From NCBI GenBank assembly GCA_964505475.1, contig CAZDIJ010000066.1, positions 1-15,471 on the forward strand: DNA of 15,471 nucleotides, read 5' to 3'. This DNA comes from JAGXQV01 sp964505475 (GTDB lineage Bacteria; Pseudomonadota; Gammaproteobacteria; Burkholderiales; Sulfuricellaceae). Under the pieces are notes generated by a model. It had not been told where the DNA came from. It was given only the letters and a program-made list of their open reading frames with translations, and did not search any database. Below are positions 14,045-15,471 of the stretch, one piece after another; the stretch's first letter is position 1; every line of letters begins with the position of its first letter. The translations under genes were made by a program, and so were the position numbers.

Positions 14045-15040
14045 TTAAGTTCGATTCGCGCCGGTCAGTTCGATGGCGAGATCGATCGCCGCGCGCAGGC
14101 TGCCGACCTCGATGTTGCCGGTTCCCGCCAGCGCCAGCGCGGTGCCGTGATCGACCGAGGTGCGGATGATGGGCATGCCCAGCGTGACGTTGACGCCGCT
14201 GCCGAAGCTGGCGTGCTTCAGCACCGGCAGCCCCTGGTCGTGATACATGGCGAGCACGGCGTCGGCGCGGTCGAGGTATTCCTTGTTGAACAGGGTGTCG
14301 GCGGGCAGCGGGCCTTCCAGGTTCATTCCTTCCCCGCGCAACGCTTCCAATACCGGCGTAATCACCTCGATTTCCTCGCGCCCCAGGTGGCCGCCTTCCC
14401 CGGCGTGGGGATTGAGTCCCGCCACCAGGATGCGCGGCGCGGGCAGGCGGAAACGCACCAGCAGGTCGCGGTGGAGGATGCGGATAATCGCCTCCAGGCT
14501 GTCGCGGGTGATGGCGCCGGGCACGTCGCGCAAGGGCAGGTGAGTGGTGGCGAGCGCCACCCGCATCCCGCCCCCCGCCAGCATCATGACCACCAGCGGC
14601 GTGCCGGTGAGTTCGGCGAAAAATTCGGTGTGGCCGGTAAAGGGAATGCCGGCGTCGTTGATGACGCCCTTGTGCACCGGCGCGGTGACCACGGCGGCGA
14701 AGCTATCGTCGAGGCAGCCGCGCGCGGCGCTGCTCAGGGTGTCGAGCACGTAGCGGCTGTTGGCGGGGTCTAGCTTGCCGGGCAGCGCCGGGGCGGTGAG
14801 CGGATGGTGCATGACTTCGAGCGTGCCGGCGGGCGGGGGCGGACTGCCGGGATGCCAATCGGCCAATTTCACGGGCAGCCCCAGCAAGGCGGCGCGCCCC
14901 TTGAGCAGATCGCGGTCGGCGAGAACGACGAGGCGCGCCGGCAATGGCTGCTGCGCCAGCAGCACGCACAAGTCAGCGCCGATGCCGGCGGGTTCGCCGG
15001 CGGTGAGGGCGATCGGCCGGGTGTCGAATGCGGCGTTCAT
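14045..15040 (-). CDS. pdxA: 4-hydroxythreonine-4-phosphate dehydrogenase
   Basis: PdxA oxidises 4-phosphohydroxy-L-threonine with NAD in the DXP-dependent pathway to pyridoxal 5'-phosphate. The product is 331 aa, normal for the family. Metal ligands are His167 (TTHLPL), His212 (NPHAGEGG) and His267 (YHDQGLP); GHTEF (136-140) is the substrate-binding site. The N-terminal TAGEPAGIG (13-21) and C-terminal FGSGVNVTLGMPIIRTSVDH are also typical. The start has only a weak AGAG upstream. It lies between surA and rsmA on the same strand, with inverted repeats in both gaps. It is intact, with no odd residues. Confidence 0.97.
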   Translation of the reverse strand: MNAAFDTRPIALTAGEPAGIGADLCVLLAQQPLPARLVVLADRDLLKGRAALLGLPVKLADWHPGSPPPPAGTLEVMHHPLTAPALPGKLDPANSRYVLDTLSSAARGCLDDSFAAVVTAPVHKGVINDAGIPFTGHTEFFAELTGTPLVVMMLAGGGMRVALATTHLPLRDVPGAITRDSLEAIIRILHRDLLVRFRLPAPRILVAGLNPHAGEGGHLGREEIEVITPVLEALRGEGMNLEGPLPADTLFNKEYLDRADAVLAMYHDQGLPVLKHASFGSGVNVTLGMPIIRTSVDHGTALALAGTGNIEVGSLRAAIDLAIELTGANRT

Positions 15041-15055
15041 CTCTAAAACTTAGTT

Positions 15056-15162
15056 AGCCACGGATGAACACGGATTTACACCGATAGGCCATCGGCTTGG
15101 CAAATGATTGCCGCTCGGATGACATCCGGCAATTCTTTGAGAATCCGTGATTATCCGCGGCT
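15056..15162. repeat. CCACGG-type inverted repeat, member 4 (diverged)
   Basis: Arms 15056-15077 (AGCCACGGATGAACACGGAT then TT) and 15141-15162 (GAATCCGTGATTATCCGCGG then CT) match as reverse complements at 18 of 22 positions. The space between holds two more hairpins: CCGAT-AGGCC-ATCGG (15081-15095) and a nested one at 15109-15132 (TTGCC...GGAT-GAC-ATCC-GGCAA). It fills most of the 162-base gap between surA and pdxA. Confidence 0.7.
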
Positions 15163-15202
15163 GAACCGATTTTTCTGGTTTCATGGCTGTCGAGGGGCGT
15201 GC

Positions 15203-15471
15203 TCAGTGCTTTTCCTCGGAGCGGTATTCCACGTAGGCTTGGTCGCGCAGTTGGCGCAGCCAGCTTTCGAAGGCTTCGTCCACCTTGCGCGCGCGCAGTT
15301 CCTGGCGCGCCAGCAGACGCTGGCGTTCCTTGCTGACATCTTCCTGGCGTCGTTCCAGCACTTCGACCAGGTGCCAGCCGAAGGGGGTATGAACCGGCGG
15401 GCTGGTTTGCCCCGGCTTGAGGGCGTCCATGGCGCGCTCGAATTCCGGCACGGTGGCGCCGGGCGACAGCC
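15203..15471 (-). CDS. surA: Periplasmic chaperone/prolyl isomerase SurA, C-terminal part
   Basis: This is the 3' end of a gene cut by the window edge; about 89 codons are visible and there is no start here. The frame reads LSPGATVPEFERAMDALKPG, then PVHTPFGWHLVEVLERR, which is the end of the second parvulin-type PPIase domain. It continues into the C-terminal helix of SurA (WLRQLRDQAYVEYR). SurA escorts outer-membrane proteins across the periplasm. Its place upstream of pdxA and rsmA on the same strand is the conserved proteobacterial order (lptD would be expected further upstream, outside the window). Family certain; intactness upstream cannot be judged. Confidence 0.93.
   Translation of the reverse strand, partial: LSPGATVPEFERAMDALKPGQTSPPVHTPFGWHLVEVLERRQEDVSKERQRLLARQELRARKVDEAFESWLRQLRDQAYVEYRSEEKH

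Noticed and set aside
13382..14773. A 463-codon plus-strand open frame spanning rsmA and pdxA
   Set aside because: It runs antisense through two well-conserved genes and the repeat between them, and its product has no family features.
9558..15162. The recurring repeats as a CRISPR array
   Set aside because: Copies are inverted pairs several hundred to thousands of bases apart with genes between, not short direct repeats with regular spacers. No cas gene is present.

Overview
The window looks like chromosomal DNA of a GC-rich betaproteobacterium. The reasons are the separate glyQ/glyS glycyl-tRNA synthetase genes followed by gmhB, a PlsC-type acyltransferase and a YgjP-like metallopeptidase gene; the surA-pdxA-rsmA order; a proteobacterial GloA; and dense families of short intergenic inverted repeats. 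Placement in Nitrosomonadales-like sulfur or iron bacteria is a guess from general impression, not from an alignment.

Layout. 1-83 is one copy of a hairpin-rich repeat whose second copy lies at 3227-3305. Between them sit a bacteriohemerythrin gene and pgm (minus strand, probably cotranscribed) and, divergently, a gene for an exported DUF4124-glutaredoxin protein (plus). After the second repeat copy comes a minus-strand gene for a small unknown protein ending in 13 consecutive prolines. Divergent from it starts a tight plus-strand operon: glyQ, an ATPase/STAS-like regulatory gene, glyS, gmhB and plsC. Each junction in this operon overlaps or nearly does. After short repeat-bearing gaps follow a YgjP-like metallopeptidase gene and gloA. 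From 11011 to the end everything is on the minus strand. Read in the direction of transcription it is surA (cut by the window edge), pdxA, rsmA, an Aer-like PAS gene, and a chemoreceptor gene with a C-terminal zinc-binding CZB domain.

Function. Most genes are housekeeping: translation (glyQS, rsmA), envelope lipid and LPS precursor synthesis (plsC, gmhB), sugar phosphate interconversion (pgm), vitamin B6 (pdxA), outer-membrane protein folding (surA) and methylglyoxal detoxification (gloA). The sensory content is more unusual. A GHKL-ATPase flanked by STAS-like regions is embedded between the two subunit genes of one enzyme. The PAS gene and the chemoreceptor gene together make up the domain set of the Aer redox receptor split over two genes, with a zinc/redox-type CZB domain added.

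The intergenic spaces carry at least three repeat families: the 83/79-base hairpin element, a 24+24-base REP-like palindrome before gloA, and four related inverted repeats with CCACGG-type arms in the gaps around 9.6, 10.9, 14.0 and 15.1 kb. No tRNA, rRNA, CRISPR array, transposase or prophage gene was seen.
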